A stretch of DNA of 64,000 nucleotides, taken from NCBI RefSeq assembly GCF_009789535.1, contig NZ_WSUT01000005.1, positions 1,418,501 through 1,482,500 of the forward strand. The letters run 5' to 3'. How positions within the stretch are numbered: the first letter of the stretch is position 1; the number at the start of each line of letters is the position of its first letter. The position numbers and the translations under genes are program-made. This stretch comes from Sphingomonas carotinifaciens (lineage in GTDB: Bacteria > Pseudomonadota > Alphaproteobacteria > Sphingomonadales > Sphingomonadaceae). The notes beneath the pieces are model-generated. The model was not told where the DNA came from. It did no database searches and saw nothing but the letters and a program-made list of their open reading frames with translations. Below are positions 42,229-51,596 of the stretch, piece after piece.

Positions 42229-44427
42229 GTGGCAGTACTTCATGGCCGGCAATATTGGTTGGCGTTCGCTCTGGCGGCCGTGTCTCCCGCCTCGGCGCAG
42301 ATCGCTCAGCCCGGTAGTGCGCCCGCGCAAGGCCCCGATGCACCGCGCGCCGATGATCAGGAAGCGGACCCCCAGGGGAACGCGCCGATCGTTCCGGAAT
42401 CCGAATTCGATGCCGCGCTGCCGCCGCTGAGCGGCGACATCAATGCGCCGCTGGAGCCGATGATCCAGAATGCTCCGGCGCAGCCCGCCGCCTCCGGCAC
42501 GGCGACCCGCCCGACCACGCAGCCCCTGCCGCCGGCGAACGGTGCCACGGTGCCGCAGGTGGGCGACACGCTGGGCGCGCCCACCCCCGAGGATCCGGTA
42601 CTGGCGCAGCCGCTGGAGCCGCTCGCGACCTTTGACACCACCCCGCTGCAGACCGCCGCCGATGTGAAGGACGCCGACCAGCCCGATATCCGCTACGAAA
42701 CCGCGGTCCGCGGGCTGGAACCGCTGAACCTGGAGGACGAGTTCAAGTCGCTGTCGGCGCTGCGCGAAGGCGGTGGCAAGGCGGCGAATGCCACGCAGGT
42801 ATCGGCGCGTGCCCGCGAGGACGAGCAACTGGCGATCCGCCTGATGCGCAGCCTGGGCTATTATGACGCGACCGCGATCTCGACGGTGGAGCAGGTGCCG
42901 GGCGAGGATGGCAAGCCCGGCCGCCTGCGCGCGGTGGTCACCGCGACTCCGGGGCGGCTGTATCGCCTGTCTTCGGTGACGATCAACGCCGAGCCGGTCA
43001 CGCCGCCGGACCTGATCCGCAGCAACCTGCCGCTGAAGGTGGGCGACCCGATCGAGGCGGCGCGCATCCAGGGCGCGGAAGCCAATGTCAGCCTAGTCCT
43101 GCCGCAGCGGGGCTATCCCTTCGCCAAGGTCGGCGAGCGCGACATCTTGCTGGAAGACCAGAGCCCCGAGCCGACCGGTGCCTACACCCTGCCGGTGGAA
43201 ACCGGGCCGCGATCGTCGTTCGGCCAGTTGACGACCAGCGGCGACCCGGTCTTCGATCTGGAGCATCTGAACGTCTTTCCGCGCTTCAAGCAGGGTGAGC
43301 TGTACGATTCGCGTCTGACCGACGACCTGCGCGAGGCCTTGATCGCCACCAGCCTGTTCCGCTCGGTTTCCGTCCAGCCACAGCGGACCGGCCGGATGAA
43401 CCCGGACGGGACCGAGCAGATCGACCTGATGGTGAACCAGACCAAGGGGCCGGACCGGTCGCTGGGCGGCTCGGCCGGGTATCAGGTCGGGCAGGGCATC
43501 CGCGTCGAGGGGACGTGGACGCATCGCAACCTCTTCCCACAGGAGGGCGCGCTGATCGCCAGCGTCGTCGCCGGTACGCAGGAGCAGGGTGCAAGCGGCA
43601 CGTTCCGCCGTTCCAACGCCGGACGCCGCGACCGGACCTTTACCGCCGTCGCCTCCGCCAGCCGGCTGAATTACGATGCGTTCGACGCCTTTATCGGCAC
43701 GCTGTCGGCACGGTGGAGCTATGACTCGACCCCGATCTGGCAGAAGCCGTTCACCTACAGCTACGGCGTCGAGCTGACCGGCACCAACGAGAGCGTGTAT
43801 GATTTCGCCCGCGGCGAGCGGCGGCGTGGCACCTATGGCATCGCGGCCCTGCCCGGACAGGTGGTGTGGGATCGGTCCGACAGCCTGTTGAACCCGGCCA
43901 AGGGCTTCCGCCTGAAGCTGAACCTCAGCCCGGAAACGTCGGTACGCGGCGCGGTGCGCCCCTATGGCCGCAGCATGGTGGAAGGCACCTTCTACTACCC
44001 CGCGACCAGCAGCATCGTGATCGCCGGACGCGCGCGCGCCGGATCGATCTTCGGCATCGACCGGGACGATCTGGCGCCGTCGCGGCGTTATTATGGCGGC
44101 GGCGGCGGATCGGTGCGCGGTTACGGCTTCCAGCGGCTCGGGCCGCTCGATCCGGACGGCAATCCGGTCGGCGGGCGCTCCTTGAACGAATTCGCGCTGG
44201 AGGCGCGCTACCGCTTCGGCAATTTCGGCATCGTGCCCTTTATCGATGCCGGCAACAGCTATGAAAGCACGCTGCCCTCCTTCTCCGACCTGCGCTTCGG
44301 CGCAGGCATCGGCGGGCGCTTCTATACCAATTTCGGGCCGATGCGCGTCGACGTGGCGACCCCGCTGAACAAGCGACCGGGAGACGGCAGAATCGCGCTC
44401 TATATCTCGATCGGGCAGGCCTTCTGA
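42229..44427 (+). CDS. tamA: TamA-type outer-membrane assembly factor
   Basis: A 732-residue Omp85-family protein of the translocation and assembly module. After a signal peptide (to about residue 25) there is a Pro/Ala-rich stretch to about residue 150, then POTRA-like repeats (about 190-420). The C-terminal surface-antigen/barrel domain follows (about 430-732), with GGSVRGYGFQRLGP as the conserved lid motif. TamA in the outer membrane works with inner-membrane TamB. The start is a GTG with GGAAAGGGGA upstream. Its stop overlaps the TamB start as TGATG. Confidence 0.9.
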   Translation: MAVLHGRQYWLAFALAAVSPASAQIAQPGSAPAQGPDAPRADDQEADPQGNAPIVPESEFDAALPPLSGDINAPLEPMIQNAPAQPAASGTATRPTTQPLPPANGATVPQVGDTLGAPTPEDPVLAQPLEPLATFDTTPLQTAADVKDADQPDIRYETAVRGLEPLNLEDEFKSLSALREGGGKAANATQVSARAREDEQLAIRLMRSLGYYDATAISTVEQVPGEDGKPGRLRAVVTATPGRLYRLSSVTINAEPVTPPDLIRSNLPLKVGDPIEAARIQGAEANVSLVLPQRGYPFAKVGERDILLEDQSPEPTGAYTLPVETGPRSSFGQLTTSGDPVFDLEHLNVFPRFKQGELYDSRLTDDLREALIATSLFRSVSVQPQRTGRMNPDGTEQIDLMVNQTKGPDRSLGGSAGYQVGQGIRVEGTWTHRNLFPQEGALIASVVAGTQEQGASGTFRRSNAGRRDRTFTAVASASRLNYDAFDAFIGTLSARWSYDSTPIWQKPFTYSYGVELTGTNESVYDFARGERRRGTYGIAALPGQVVWDRSDSLLNPAKGFRLKLNLSPETSVRGAVRPYGRSMVEGTFYYPATSSIVIAGRARAGSIFGIDRDDLAPSRRYYGGGGGSVRGYGFQRLGPLDPDGNPVGGRSLNEFALEARYRFGNFGIVPFIDAGNSYESTLPSFSDLRFGAGIGGRFYTNFGPMRVDVATPLNKRPGDGRIALYISIGQAF

Positions 44428-47400
44428 TGACGGACGAACGGACCATGGCCGAGCCGCAGCCGGACAACGCGCATCAGGCGCCGGTGCCTGCCAAGCGCCC
44501 CTTGTGGCAGCGCGTGCTGAAATGGATCGGCATCGCCATCCTGTCGATCGTCGCCCTGCTGGCGATCATCGTGTTCGGGATCAACACCGATCCCGGCCGA
44601 CGCTTCGTGGCGGACCAGTTGGGCGGGTACACGACCGCATCCGGGCTGAACATCAAGGTCGGGCGGATCGACGGGTCGCTTTATGGCCGCATGACGCTGT
44701 CCGACCTGAGGGTCAGCGATCCCAAGGGCGTGTTCCTGTCCAGCCCGCGGCTGGAGGTGGACTGGCGCCCCTTTGCCTTTGCGAACAACCATGTCGATGT
44801 GCGCAGCCTGTCGGCCGGGCTCGTCACGCTGGCGCGCCAGCCCGAGCTGAAGCCGACGCCGAGCGACCCCAATGCGCCGCTGCTGCCCGATCTCGACATC
44901 GACGTGAACCGTTTGCGGATCGCGCGCTTCGTGATCGAGCCGGCGGTGACCGGCCAGCGCCATGTGCTGGGCATCGACAGCGCGGTCCATATCGCGGACC
45001 GCCGCGCACAGATCCAGGCATCCGCCAACGCGCTGCGCGGGCAGGGCGTCGCGGGCGGCGACTCGCTGCGCCTGATGCTGGATGCGGTACCCGATCAGGA
45101 CAAGCTGAGCGTCGATGTGAAGCTGTCCGCGCCGGTGGGCGGCGTGGTGGCGTCGATGGCCTCGCTGAAGGCGCCGCTGAACGTGTCGGTGGACGGCGCG
45201 GGCGGCTGGAAGGCGTGGAACGGGCGCGCGCTGGCGACGCTGGGCGGGGGTGAACTCGCCAATCTGCGGGTTGCAGCGCGCGACGGGCATATCGAGGTTC
45301 GCGGACAGACGCGGCCCGGCCTGTATCTGGAAGGGCCGGTCGAACGGCTGACCGCGCCTGCATTGCAGGTGGCGATCGATACCACGTTGAACGAGCGGCG
45401 GGCCGATACCCGCGCCAAGCTGCGCTCCGATGCCCTGGTGGTGGATGCGGGCGGTCTGATCGATCTGGCGAACAGCCGCTTCGGCAACTTCGCGGTCGAT
45501 GCCAGGCTGCTGACGCCGGGTGCGATCGCGCCGAACCTGACCGGGCGGGACGTGCTGGCCCGCGTGGTCCTCGACGGTGCGTTCGCGACGCCGACCGTGG
45601 ATTACAAGGTCCGCGCAGGTGCCATCGGCTTTGGCGAGACCAGTGTCGAGAATTTGTACGCCGAAGGTCTGGCACGGGTGAACAGCGACCGCATCCTGGT
45701 GCCGGTCAAGGCGCGTGCGAAGCGCGTCGCCGGGCTGAACGCCGCGGTGGGCGGGCTGGCCAACAACGTCGCCATCCAGGGCGACTTCGCGATCGCGATG
45801 CCCAACATCCTGTCGGACAATCTGCGCATCCGCTCCGACAATATCGATGCGACCGCGGTGATCGTCGCGAACATGGAGACGGGCCGCTACACCGGTGCGC
45901 TGAAGGGGCGGGTAAACAACTACCGCGTGGAGAGCATCGGCATCATCAACCTGTCGACCGATGCCAATCTGGTGGCGACGCCGACGGGCTTCGGCGTGAC
46001 CGGCCGGGTGGTGGCGCGTACCTCGCAGATCTTCAACGAAGGGGCACGCAGCTTCCTGGGCGGCAATGCGGCGATCCGCGCCGATGTCGGGTACAGCCCG
46101 GAAGGCATCGTCACCTTCCGCAATCTCCGGATGAACGCGCCGCAATTCCGCATCACGCAGGGGCAGGGGCGCTACGATCCGGCCTCCGGCGCGGTGGCGG
46201 TGAATGCCGATGCCTATTCCACCCAATATGGCCCGCTGTTCGCGCGGGTGACGGGATCGCAGACCAATCCGGTGGTGGTGCTGCGCGCGCCGCGGCCGGG
46301 CGTCGGCGTGGGTCTGGTCGACCTCAACGCGCGGGTCGTGGGGCAGGGCGGTGCTTATGCGGTGAACGCCACCGGCGGCACCAATTACGGCCCGTTCACC
46401 GCGGACGTGCTGGTGCGGCCCGGCAATCAACTGGCGGTCGACGTGCGCCGCGTGCTGTTCGCGGGGATCACCGCCAATGGCCGCATCGTGCAGAGCCCGC
46501 GCGGGCCCTTTGCGGGCGGGCTGCAATTCGCCGGTCAGGGCATCTCCGGTCAGGTGCGTCTCGCCGATCAGGGCGGCAACCAGCGCGCCGACGTGAACGC
46601 GCGCGCCTATAATGCGCGCGTGCCCGGCATGGTCGATTTCACCATCGGCCGCGCGCTGGCCAATGCCAGCATCGTCATGCTGCCCTCCGCCCCGCAGGTC
46701 GTGGCCGATGTGCAGCTCGGCGATACGCGCTACGGCCCGACGGTGATCGAGGCGGCGCGGGCCAAGGTGAACTATACCGGCGGGCGCGGCACGGCGCAGG
46801 CGCTGCTGACCGGATCGAGCGGCGTGCCGTTCCGCGTGGCGGCCAATGCGCAGCTTTCGCCGAACCAGTATCTGGTGGCGTTGCAGGGGCTGGCGAACGG
46901 AATCAATTTCCGCACCGCCAATCCGGCCCGCATCACCAATGCGAACGGTACCTATCGCCTGGCGCCGACGCAGATCACGTTCGACCAGGGATCGGCGCGT
47001 CTTGCCGGCTCCTATGGCGCGGCAACCCAGGCGCAGGTGCGGCTGGACCGGATGAACCTGGCGGTGCTCAGCGCCTTCATGCCCAATCTGGGCATCTCCG
47101 GGCAGGCGACCGGCAGCCTGGACTATGCGCAGGCGAGCGGGGCGACCTTCCCGACCGCCGACGCACGACTGACGATCAGCGGCTTCCAGCGCACCGGCCT
47201 TGCGGCGGTGTCGGAGCCGGTGGACGTGGTGTTCGCCGGTCGCCTGCTGGCCGATGGTGGCGAGGCGCGGGCGCTGGTGCGTCGCGGGCAGACCGTGGTG
47301 GGCCGCATGCTCGCCAATCTCCGCCCGCTGCCGCCGGGTGCCGGATCATGGACGGAGCGGCTGATGTCCGCGCCGCTGTCCGGCGGTATCCGCTATAATG

Positions 47401-48665
47401 GTCCGTCTGCCGTTTTGTTCTCGTTCGCGGCGCTGCCCGAGCAGCAACTGACCGGGCCGATCGCCATCGCGGCGGATTTCTCCGGTCGGGTGTCGGCACC
47501 GCAGTTGAACGGCCTGATCCGCGCCGACAACCTTACCTACGACAACGAAACCTATGGCACGCGCCTGTCGCAGATGCAGTTGCAGGCACGCTTCTCCAAC
47601 GACCGGCTGGAGATCACCCGGATGCAGGCGCGCGCCGGCGACGGCACCGTGCAGGCGCAAGGGACGGTCGGGTTGGCAGCGGACAGCGGCTATCCGGTCG
47701 ATATCCGCGCGCAGCTGAACAATGCCCGGCTGGCGAACAGCGATGCGCTGGCGGCCACCACCAGCGGCACGATCCGGCTGACCCACGGGCGCGACGGCGG
47801 GCTGATCCAGGGCGACCTGACCGTGCCCAACGCACGGTATCAGATCATCCGCCAGGGGCAGGCCGAGGTGCCCGAACTGACCGGCATCCGCCGCCGCTCC
47901 GAACTGCGCCCCGGTCGTCCCACCGATCGGCCCGCACCCGCTCCCGCCGGCCTGTTCAAACTCGACATCCGCGTCCGCGCCGACAACCAGCTGTTCGTCT
48001 CGGGCATGGGCCTCGAGTCCGAATGGGAAATGGACCTGCGCGTGGGCGGCACCAGCGCGGCGCCGACGATCTCTGGCGGGCTGGACCTGGTGCGCGGTAC
48101 CTACTCGTTCGCCGGCAAGCGGTTCGACGTGAACCGCGGCATCGTCCGCTTCCGCGGCGGTGCGCTGACCGATCCGGACATCAACATCCAGGCGACGACC
48201 ACGACCGATGGCATCACCGCGGTCATCAACGTGACGGGCACCGGCCAGCGGCCGCAGATCGCCTTCACCTCGACACCCGCATTGCCGCAGGACGAGGTGC
48301 TGAGCCGTCTGTTGTTCGGAACCAACCCCGAGAACCTGTCGGCGACCGAGGCGATCCAGCTGGCCTCCGCGCTCAACTCGCTGCGTGGTTCGGGCGGCGG
48401 GCTGAATCCGCTGGGCAAGCTGCGCTCGGCCACCGGCTTCGACCGGCTGCGGGTGCTGGGCGGCGATGAGGCGACCGGTCGCGGCACCAGCCTGGCGGCG
48501 GGCAAATATCTGACCGACGATATCTATATCGAGATCGTCACCGATGCCCGTGGCTTCACCGCGACACAGTTGGAGATCGCGTTGACCCGGACGCTGAGCC
48601 TGTTGACCGCCACCGGCTCGTTCGGTGGGTCGAGCGGGGCTCTTCGCTACTCGCGCGATTACTGA
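44427..48665 (+). CDS. tamB: TamB-type translocation/assembly protein
   Basis: A 1412-residue protein with one N-terminal membrane anchor (IGIAILSIVALLAIIVFG). The long periplasmic part is built of repeating beta-strand units typical of AsmA/TamB proteins. The C-terminal TamB domain (DUF490) covers about residues 1120-1412, with VRGTYSFAGKRFDVNRG and PALPQDEVLSRLLFG. It bridges the membranes to help assemble outer-membrane proteins or carry lipids. TGATG overlap with tamA. A strong intrinsic terminator follows 23 bases after the stop. Confidence 0.92.
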   Translation: MTDERTMAEPQPDNAHQAPVPAKRPLWQRVLKWIGIAILSIVALLAIIVFGINTDPGRRFVADQLGGYTTASGLNIKVGRIDGSLYGRMTLSDLRVSDPKGVFLSSPRLEVDWRPFAFANNHVDVRSLSAGLVTLARQPELKPTPSDPNAPLLPDLDIDVNRLRIARFVIEPAVTGQRHVLGIDSAVHIADRRAQIQASANALRGQGVAGGDSLRLMLDAVPDQDKLSVDVKLSAPVGGVVASMASLKAPLNVSVDGAGGWKAWNGRALATLGGGELANLRVAARDGHIEVRGQTRPGLYLEGPVERLTAPALQVAIDTTLNERRADTRAKLRSDALVVDAGGLIDLANSRFGNFAVDARLLTPGAIAPNLTGRDVLARVVLDGAFATPTVDYKVRAGAIGFGETSVENLYAEGLARVNSDRILVPVKARAKRVAGLNAAVGGLANNVAIQGDFAIAMPNILSDNLRIRSDNIDATAVIVANMETGRYTGALKGRVNNYRVESIGIINLSTDANLVATPTGFGVTGRVVARTSQIFNEGARSFLGGNAAIRADVGYSPEGIVTFRNLRMNAPQFRITQGQGRYDPASGAVAVNADAYSTQYGPLFARVTGSQTNPVVVLRAPRPGVGVGLVDLNARVVGQGGAYAVNATGGTNYGPFTADVLVRPGNQLAVDVRRVLFAGITANGRIVQSPRGPFAGGLQFAGQGISGQVRLADQGGNQRADVNARAYNARVPGMVDFTIGRALANASIVMLPSAPQVVADVQLGDTRYGPTVIEAARAKVNYTGGRGTAQALLTGSSGVPFRVAANAQLSPNQYLVALQGLANGINFRTANPARITNANGTYRLAPTQITFDQGSARLAGSYGAATQAQVRLDRMNLAVLSAFMPNLGISGQATGSLDYAQASGATFPTADARLTISGFQRTGLAAVSEPVDVVFAGRLLADGGEARALVRRGQTVVGRMLANLRPLPPGAGSWTERLMSAPLSGGIRYNGPSAVLFSFAALPEQQLTGPIAIAADFSGRVSAPQLNGLIRADNLTYDNETYGTRLSQMQLQARFSNDRLEITRMQARAGDGTVQAQGTVGLAADSGYPVDIRAQLNNARLANSDALAATTSGTIRLTHGRDGGLIQGDLTVPNARYQIIRQGQAEVPELTGIRRRSELRPGRPTDRPAPAPAGLFKLDIRVRADNQLFVSGMGLESEWEMDLRVGGTSAAPTISGGLDLVRGTYSFAGKRFDVNRGIVRFRGGALTDPDINIQATTTTDGITAVINVTGTGQRPQIAFTSTPALPQDEVLSRLLFGTNPENLSATEAIQLASALNSLRGSGGGLNPLGKLRSATGFDRLRVLGGDEATGRGTSLAAGKYLTDDIYIEIVTDARGFTATQLEIALTRTLSLLTATGSFGGSSGALRYSRDY

Positions 48666-48687
48666 CGCTAAGGGGGGTGACGATGGG

Positions 48688-48719
48688 CGGCCGCCGGGAC
48701 CATGCGGGTCCGGCGGCCG
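48688..48719 (+). terminator. strong intrinsic terminator after tamB
   Basis: A near-perfect 14-bp stem (48688-48701 with 48706-48719, one mismatched position) with the loop ATGC, followed by TTCC. It ends the tamA/tamB operon. Confidence 0.6.
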
Positions 48720-48776
48720 TTCCATGTCGGATTGCAACGGGTTGAGCCGGGGCGCCATGGCTGACTAAGGTGGAGG

Positions 48777-49946
48777 ATGACCCCAGACACGCTTGCCGCC
48801 GAAGCCACCGCGATCCTGTCCGATCTGATCGCGATCGACACCACCTCGCGCGAGTCGAACCTCGCGTTGATCGACTATGTGGAGGATCGGCTGGCGCCGC
48901 TCGGCGTGACGGGACGGCGGGTCGGCAACGCCGATGGCTCAAAGGCGAATTACTATGCCACGCTGGGGCCCGTCGTGGAGGGCGGGGTCGTGCTGTCGGG
49001 GCATAGCGATGTGGTGCCGGTCGACGGCCAGCCATGGACGAGCGACCCCTGGGTGCTGACGCAGCGGGGCGACCGCCTGTTCGGGCGGGGTACGTGCGAC
49101 ATGAAGGGATATCTGGCGCTGGCGCTGGCCACCGCACCGCTCGCCATGCGGCGCGATTTGCAACGCCCGGTGCATTTGGCCTTTTCCTATGACGAGGAGG
49201 TGGGGTGCCTGGGGGCGCCGGCGATGATCGGGGAGATCGCGCGGACGCTGCCCCGACCGGCGGCGGTGGTGGTGGGGGAGCCGACGAACATGGAGGTGGT
49301 CGCCGGGCACAAGGGGATCGCGACGTGGGTGGTGGCCGTCACCGGTCATGAGGCGCATTCGAGCCTGACTCACCTGGGAATTTCGGCGAACATGGTGGCG
49401 GTGCGCCTGATGCAGCGGCTGGCGGATCTGGCGGAGCGACTGGCGACCCAGGGCGATCCTGACGGACCATTTTGTCCCCATCATGCCACCCTGACCATCG
49501 GACAGGTGGAGGGGGGAACGGCGGTCAACATCCTGGCGCGCGAATGTCGCTTCGCCTTCGATCTGCGCACGATACCGGGGCAGGATCCGGAGGCGATCCT
49601 GGCGCCCTTCCTGCGAGCCTGCGCGGAGGCAGACGCGTCGCTGCGCGCGCGCTTTCCAGGGGCAGGCGTGGAGGTGGTGCGCCGATCCCTGACGCCGAGC
49701 TTCGCGCCCGAGCAGAACGGCGCCGCCGAGACGCTGGCACGCCGCTTGGCAGGCGATAACGGACCGGTGCGGGCGGTACCCTATGCCGCGGAGGCGGGGC
49801 AGTTCCAGCAGGCGGGATTTTCAACGATCATCTGCGGCCCGGGCTCGATCGAGCAGGCGCATCAGCCGGACGAATATATCGAGATCGATCAGATGCAGCG
49901 AGGCGCGGCGTTCATGCTGCGCCTGATCGACGCGCTGCGCGCCTGA
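48777..49946 (+). CDS. argE: acetylornithine deacetylase
   Basis: A 389-residue M20-family zinc hydrolase. Motifs are SGHSDVVPVDGQPW, RGTCDMKGYLALALA, DEEVGCLGAPAMI and GEPTNMEVVAGHKG, which match ArgE, making ornithine and acetate from N-acetylornithine in arginine synthesis. The dimerisation lid is present (about residues 190-300). Several M20 amino-acid deacylases share this layout, so the substrate is inferred. Nothing else of arginine synthesis is nearby. Confidence 0.85.
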   Translation: MTPDTLAAEATAILSDLIAIDTTSRESNLALIDYVEDRLAPLGVTGRRVGNADGSKANYYATLGPVVEGGVVLSGHSDVVPVDGQPWTSDPWVLTQRGDRLFGRGTCDMKGYLALALATAPLAMRRDLQRPVHLAFSYDEEVGCLGAPAMIGEIARTLPRPAAVVVGEPTNMEVVAGHKGIATWVVAVTGHEAHSSLTHLGISANMVAVRLMQRLADLAERLATQGDPDGPFCPHHATLTIGQVEGGTAVNILARECRFAFDLRTIPGQDPEAILAPFLRACAEADASLRARFPGAGVEVVRRSLTPSFAPEQNGAAETLARRLAGDNGPVRAVPYAAEAGQFQQAGFSTIICGPGSIEQAHQPDEYIEIDQMQRGAAFMLRLIDALRA

Positions 49947-50031
49947 CACCAATAGCGCCGGGCGGCATGCAGGTGGCCCGGTGCACCATGCCCCCGCACC
50001 GCGAGCGCATGTTCACCGGACCGGGTACCGC

Positions 50032-50085
50032 TTACCAGGGGCGGATGTTCTCGCCGTGGATCAGCGCCAGAATGAACTTCAGCAT
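50032..50085 (-). CDS. 17-residue leader-like peptide with leader hairpin
   Basis: A short reading frame with ATG at 50085 and TAA at 50032-50034. The peptide is MLKFILALIHGENIRPW, half hydrophobic. AGGAG lies 8 bases before the ATG, the best ribosome site in the area. A hairpin (50103-50123) ends 17 bases before the start. It sits in the spacer with two perfect CtrA boxes and is divergent from the EAL gene. Whether it is translated cannot be decided here. Confidence 0.4.
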   Translation of the reverse strand: MLKFILALIHGENIRPW

Positions 50086-50102
50086 TTTGCTTTCTCCTCA
50101 TT

Positions 50103-50123
50103 GGCACCCCCGGAAGAGGTGCC
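50103..50123 (-). other. leader hairpin before the 17-residue frame
   Basis: GGCACC (50103-50108) pairs with GGTGCC (50118-50123) around a 9-base loop. On the minus strand it lies right before the AGGAG of the small frame, and its CCTC could alternatively mask the GAGG. Confidence 0.45.
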
Positions 50124-50131
50124 CCTATCTA

Positions 50132-50146
50132 TTAAGAGAAAATTAA
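50132..50146. promoter_or_regulatory. perfect CtrA box 1
   Basis: TTAA-GAGAAAA-TTAA, followed by CC, matches TTAA-N7-TTAA exactly. It lies 116 bases before the EAL start and 47 bases before the 17-residue frame. Confidence 0.6.
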
Positions 50147-50162
50147 CCACCCTACAACGCAG

Positions 50163-50177
50163 TTAAGAACCCATTAA
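50163..50177. promoter_or_regulatory. perfect CtrA box 2
   Basis: TTAA-GAACCCA-TTAA, running on as TTAACCAT (50174-50181), the preferred CtrA half-site. The centres of boxes 1 and 2 are 31 bases apart, about three helical turns. Confidence 0.65.
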
Positions 50178-50261
50178 CCATCTTTGTTGCGGGCGTTTAA
50201 TGCGGAATTCGGGTGGGATCCTTAACCCAATCTTCAAGGCGCGACGCGTAGCGGTGGAGGC

Positions 50262-51596
50262 GTGAAGCGCAGCCCGTCCTCCCTGTCCCGGCTCGATCCG
50301 GCGTCGATCCCGCTCGAAGATCAGGGGGAAATCGGCTTTCCCCCTGTCGGAGCGGGCAAGCGATTCCAGTTCCTGATCCTGGTCGAGATCGTTAACTTCG
50401 CCATTTTGCGCCGCCATGTCGGACGCCAGCGGTGCGATGTCCTGATGGCCGATGTCGCCGAACGGGCGTTGCTGGCGATCGATGGCGCCCAGGTGCGTGT
50501 GCTGGGGCCGGCGCAAGTGGAGATCGTCGCGTTCGGCGCGGACCGCGACGTGCTGGCCGCCATGCTGGACGTGCTGACCGCGCTGTTCGATTCGCCCGTG
50601 GACATCGATGGCGAGCAATATGCGCTGGATGTGGCACTGGGAGCCACCGCAGCCTCCATGCCGCACCATGACGATGTGCGGATGATCGAGGAGGCCGAGC
50701 AGGCGCTGGCCGATGCCCGAATCGAGCGGCGCCCGGTGGAGCGCGACCTGCCGGTGGAAACGGCGCGGATCGACCGGATCGCCCTAGCGCGCGACCTGCA
50801 TGTCGCCATCGGCCGGTCGGACGAATTGTTTCTGCAATATCAGCCCAAGGTTCATGTCCGGCGCCAGCAGATCGCCAGTGTCGAGGCATTGATCCGGTGG
50901 CGGCATCCGACGCGCGGTCTGGTGCTGCCGGGCGACTTCATTCCCATTGCCGAAGACTCGCGCGACATCGTCGCTCTGACGCTGTGGACGCTGCGCCAGG
51001 TCATCACCGATCAAAAAACGATGGCGGCACGCGGCTATGACGTGCCGGTCTTCATCAATATCGCGGGCGTGTTGCTGAGCGATACGCGCTTCGTAGCCGA
51101 AGCCTGCACCCTGGTGCAGCATGGCGGCGCGAAGATCGGATTCGAGATCACCGAAACCTCGGTGATCCGCGATCCGGAAAGCGCGATCGCCAATCTGAAG
51201 ATCTTTGCCGAGATCGGCATCGATGTCGCGATCGACGATTACGGCGCGGGGCTGTCGTCGCTGGCCTATCTGAAGCAGTTGCCGGCGTGCGAGTTGAAGA
51301 TCGACAAGCTGTTCGTCACGCAACTGACCAGTTCCAACCGCGATCCGCTGATCGTGCGGTCGACCATCGATCTGGCGCATGCGCTGGAGATGGAGGTGGT
51401 GGCCGAGGGCGTGGAGACGCAGGCGGCACTTGCGTTGCTGACCGTGATGGGGTGCGACATGGTGCAGGGGTTCCTGATCAGTCGCCCGATCGGATTGGAT
51501 GCCTTGCTGCAATTCTTCGACGAGGGGCGGCATCTTGCGGCCACATCCGAAGCGCGTGTGCCATTTGCCCGCTTTTCCGGGGTGCAGCGTGGCTAA
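50262..51596 (+). CDS. EAL-domain c-di-GMP phosphodiesterase with degenerate GGDEF-like part
   Basis: A 444-residue cytosolic protein. Residues about 35-170 have GGDEF-like secondary structure but no GGDEF motif. The EAL domain covers about 190-425: EAL at 208-210 (VEALIRWRHP), NIAG, EITET, D325/D326 in IDDYGAGLSS, KIDKLF, AEGVE and MVQGF. The metal and catalytic residues are all present, so active hydrolysis of c-di-GMP is likely. Two perfect CtrA boxes lie upstream. The GTG start has GGAGG only one base away, too close for normal use, so initiation may be elsewhere or weak. Its last codons overlap the kinase start by 8 bases. Confidence 0.9.
   Translation: MKRSPSSLSRLDPASIPLEDQGEIGFPPVGAGKRFQFLILVEIVNFAILRRHVGRQRCDVLMADVAERALLAIDGAQVRVLGPAQVEIVAFGADRDVLAAMLDVLTALFDSPVDIDGEQYALDVALGATAASMPHHDDVRMIEEAEQALADARIERRPVERDLPVETARIDRIALARDLHVAIGRSDELFLQYQPKVHVRRQQIASVEALIRWRHPTRGLVLPGDFIPIAEDSRDIVALTLWTLRQVITDQKTMAARGYDVPVFINIAGVLLSDTRFVAEACTLVQHGGAKIGFEITETSVIRDPESAIANLKIFAEIGIDVAIDDYGAGLSSLAYLKQLPACELKIDKLFVTQLTSSNRDPLIVRSTIDLAHALEMEVVAEGVETQAALALLTVMGCDMVQGFLISRPIGLDALLQFFDEGRHLAATSEARVPFARFSGVQRG

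Noticed and set aside
44400..46526. Open frame of 708 codons on the minus strand
   Set aside because: Antisense to the TamB gene; no signal, motif or ribosome site.
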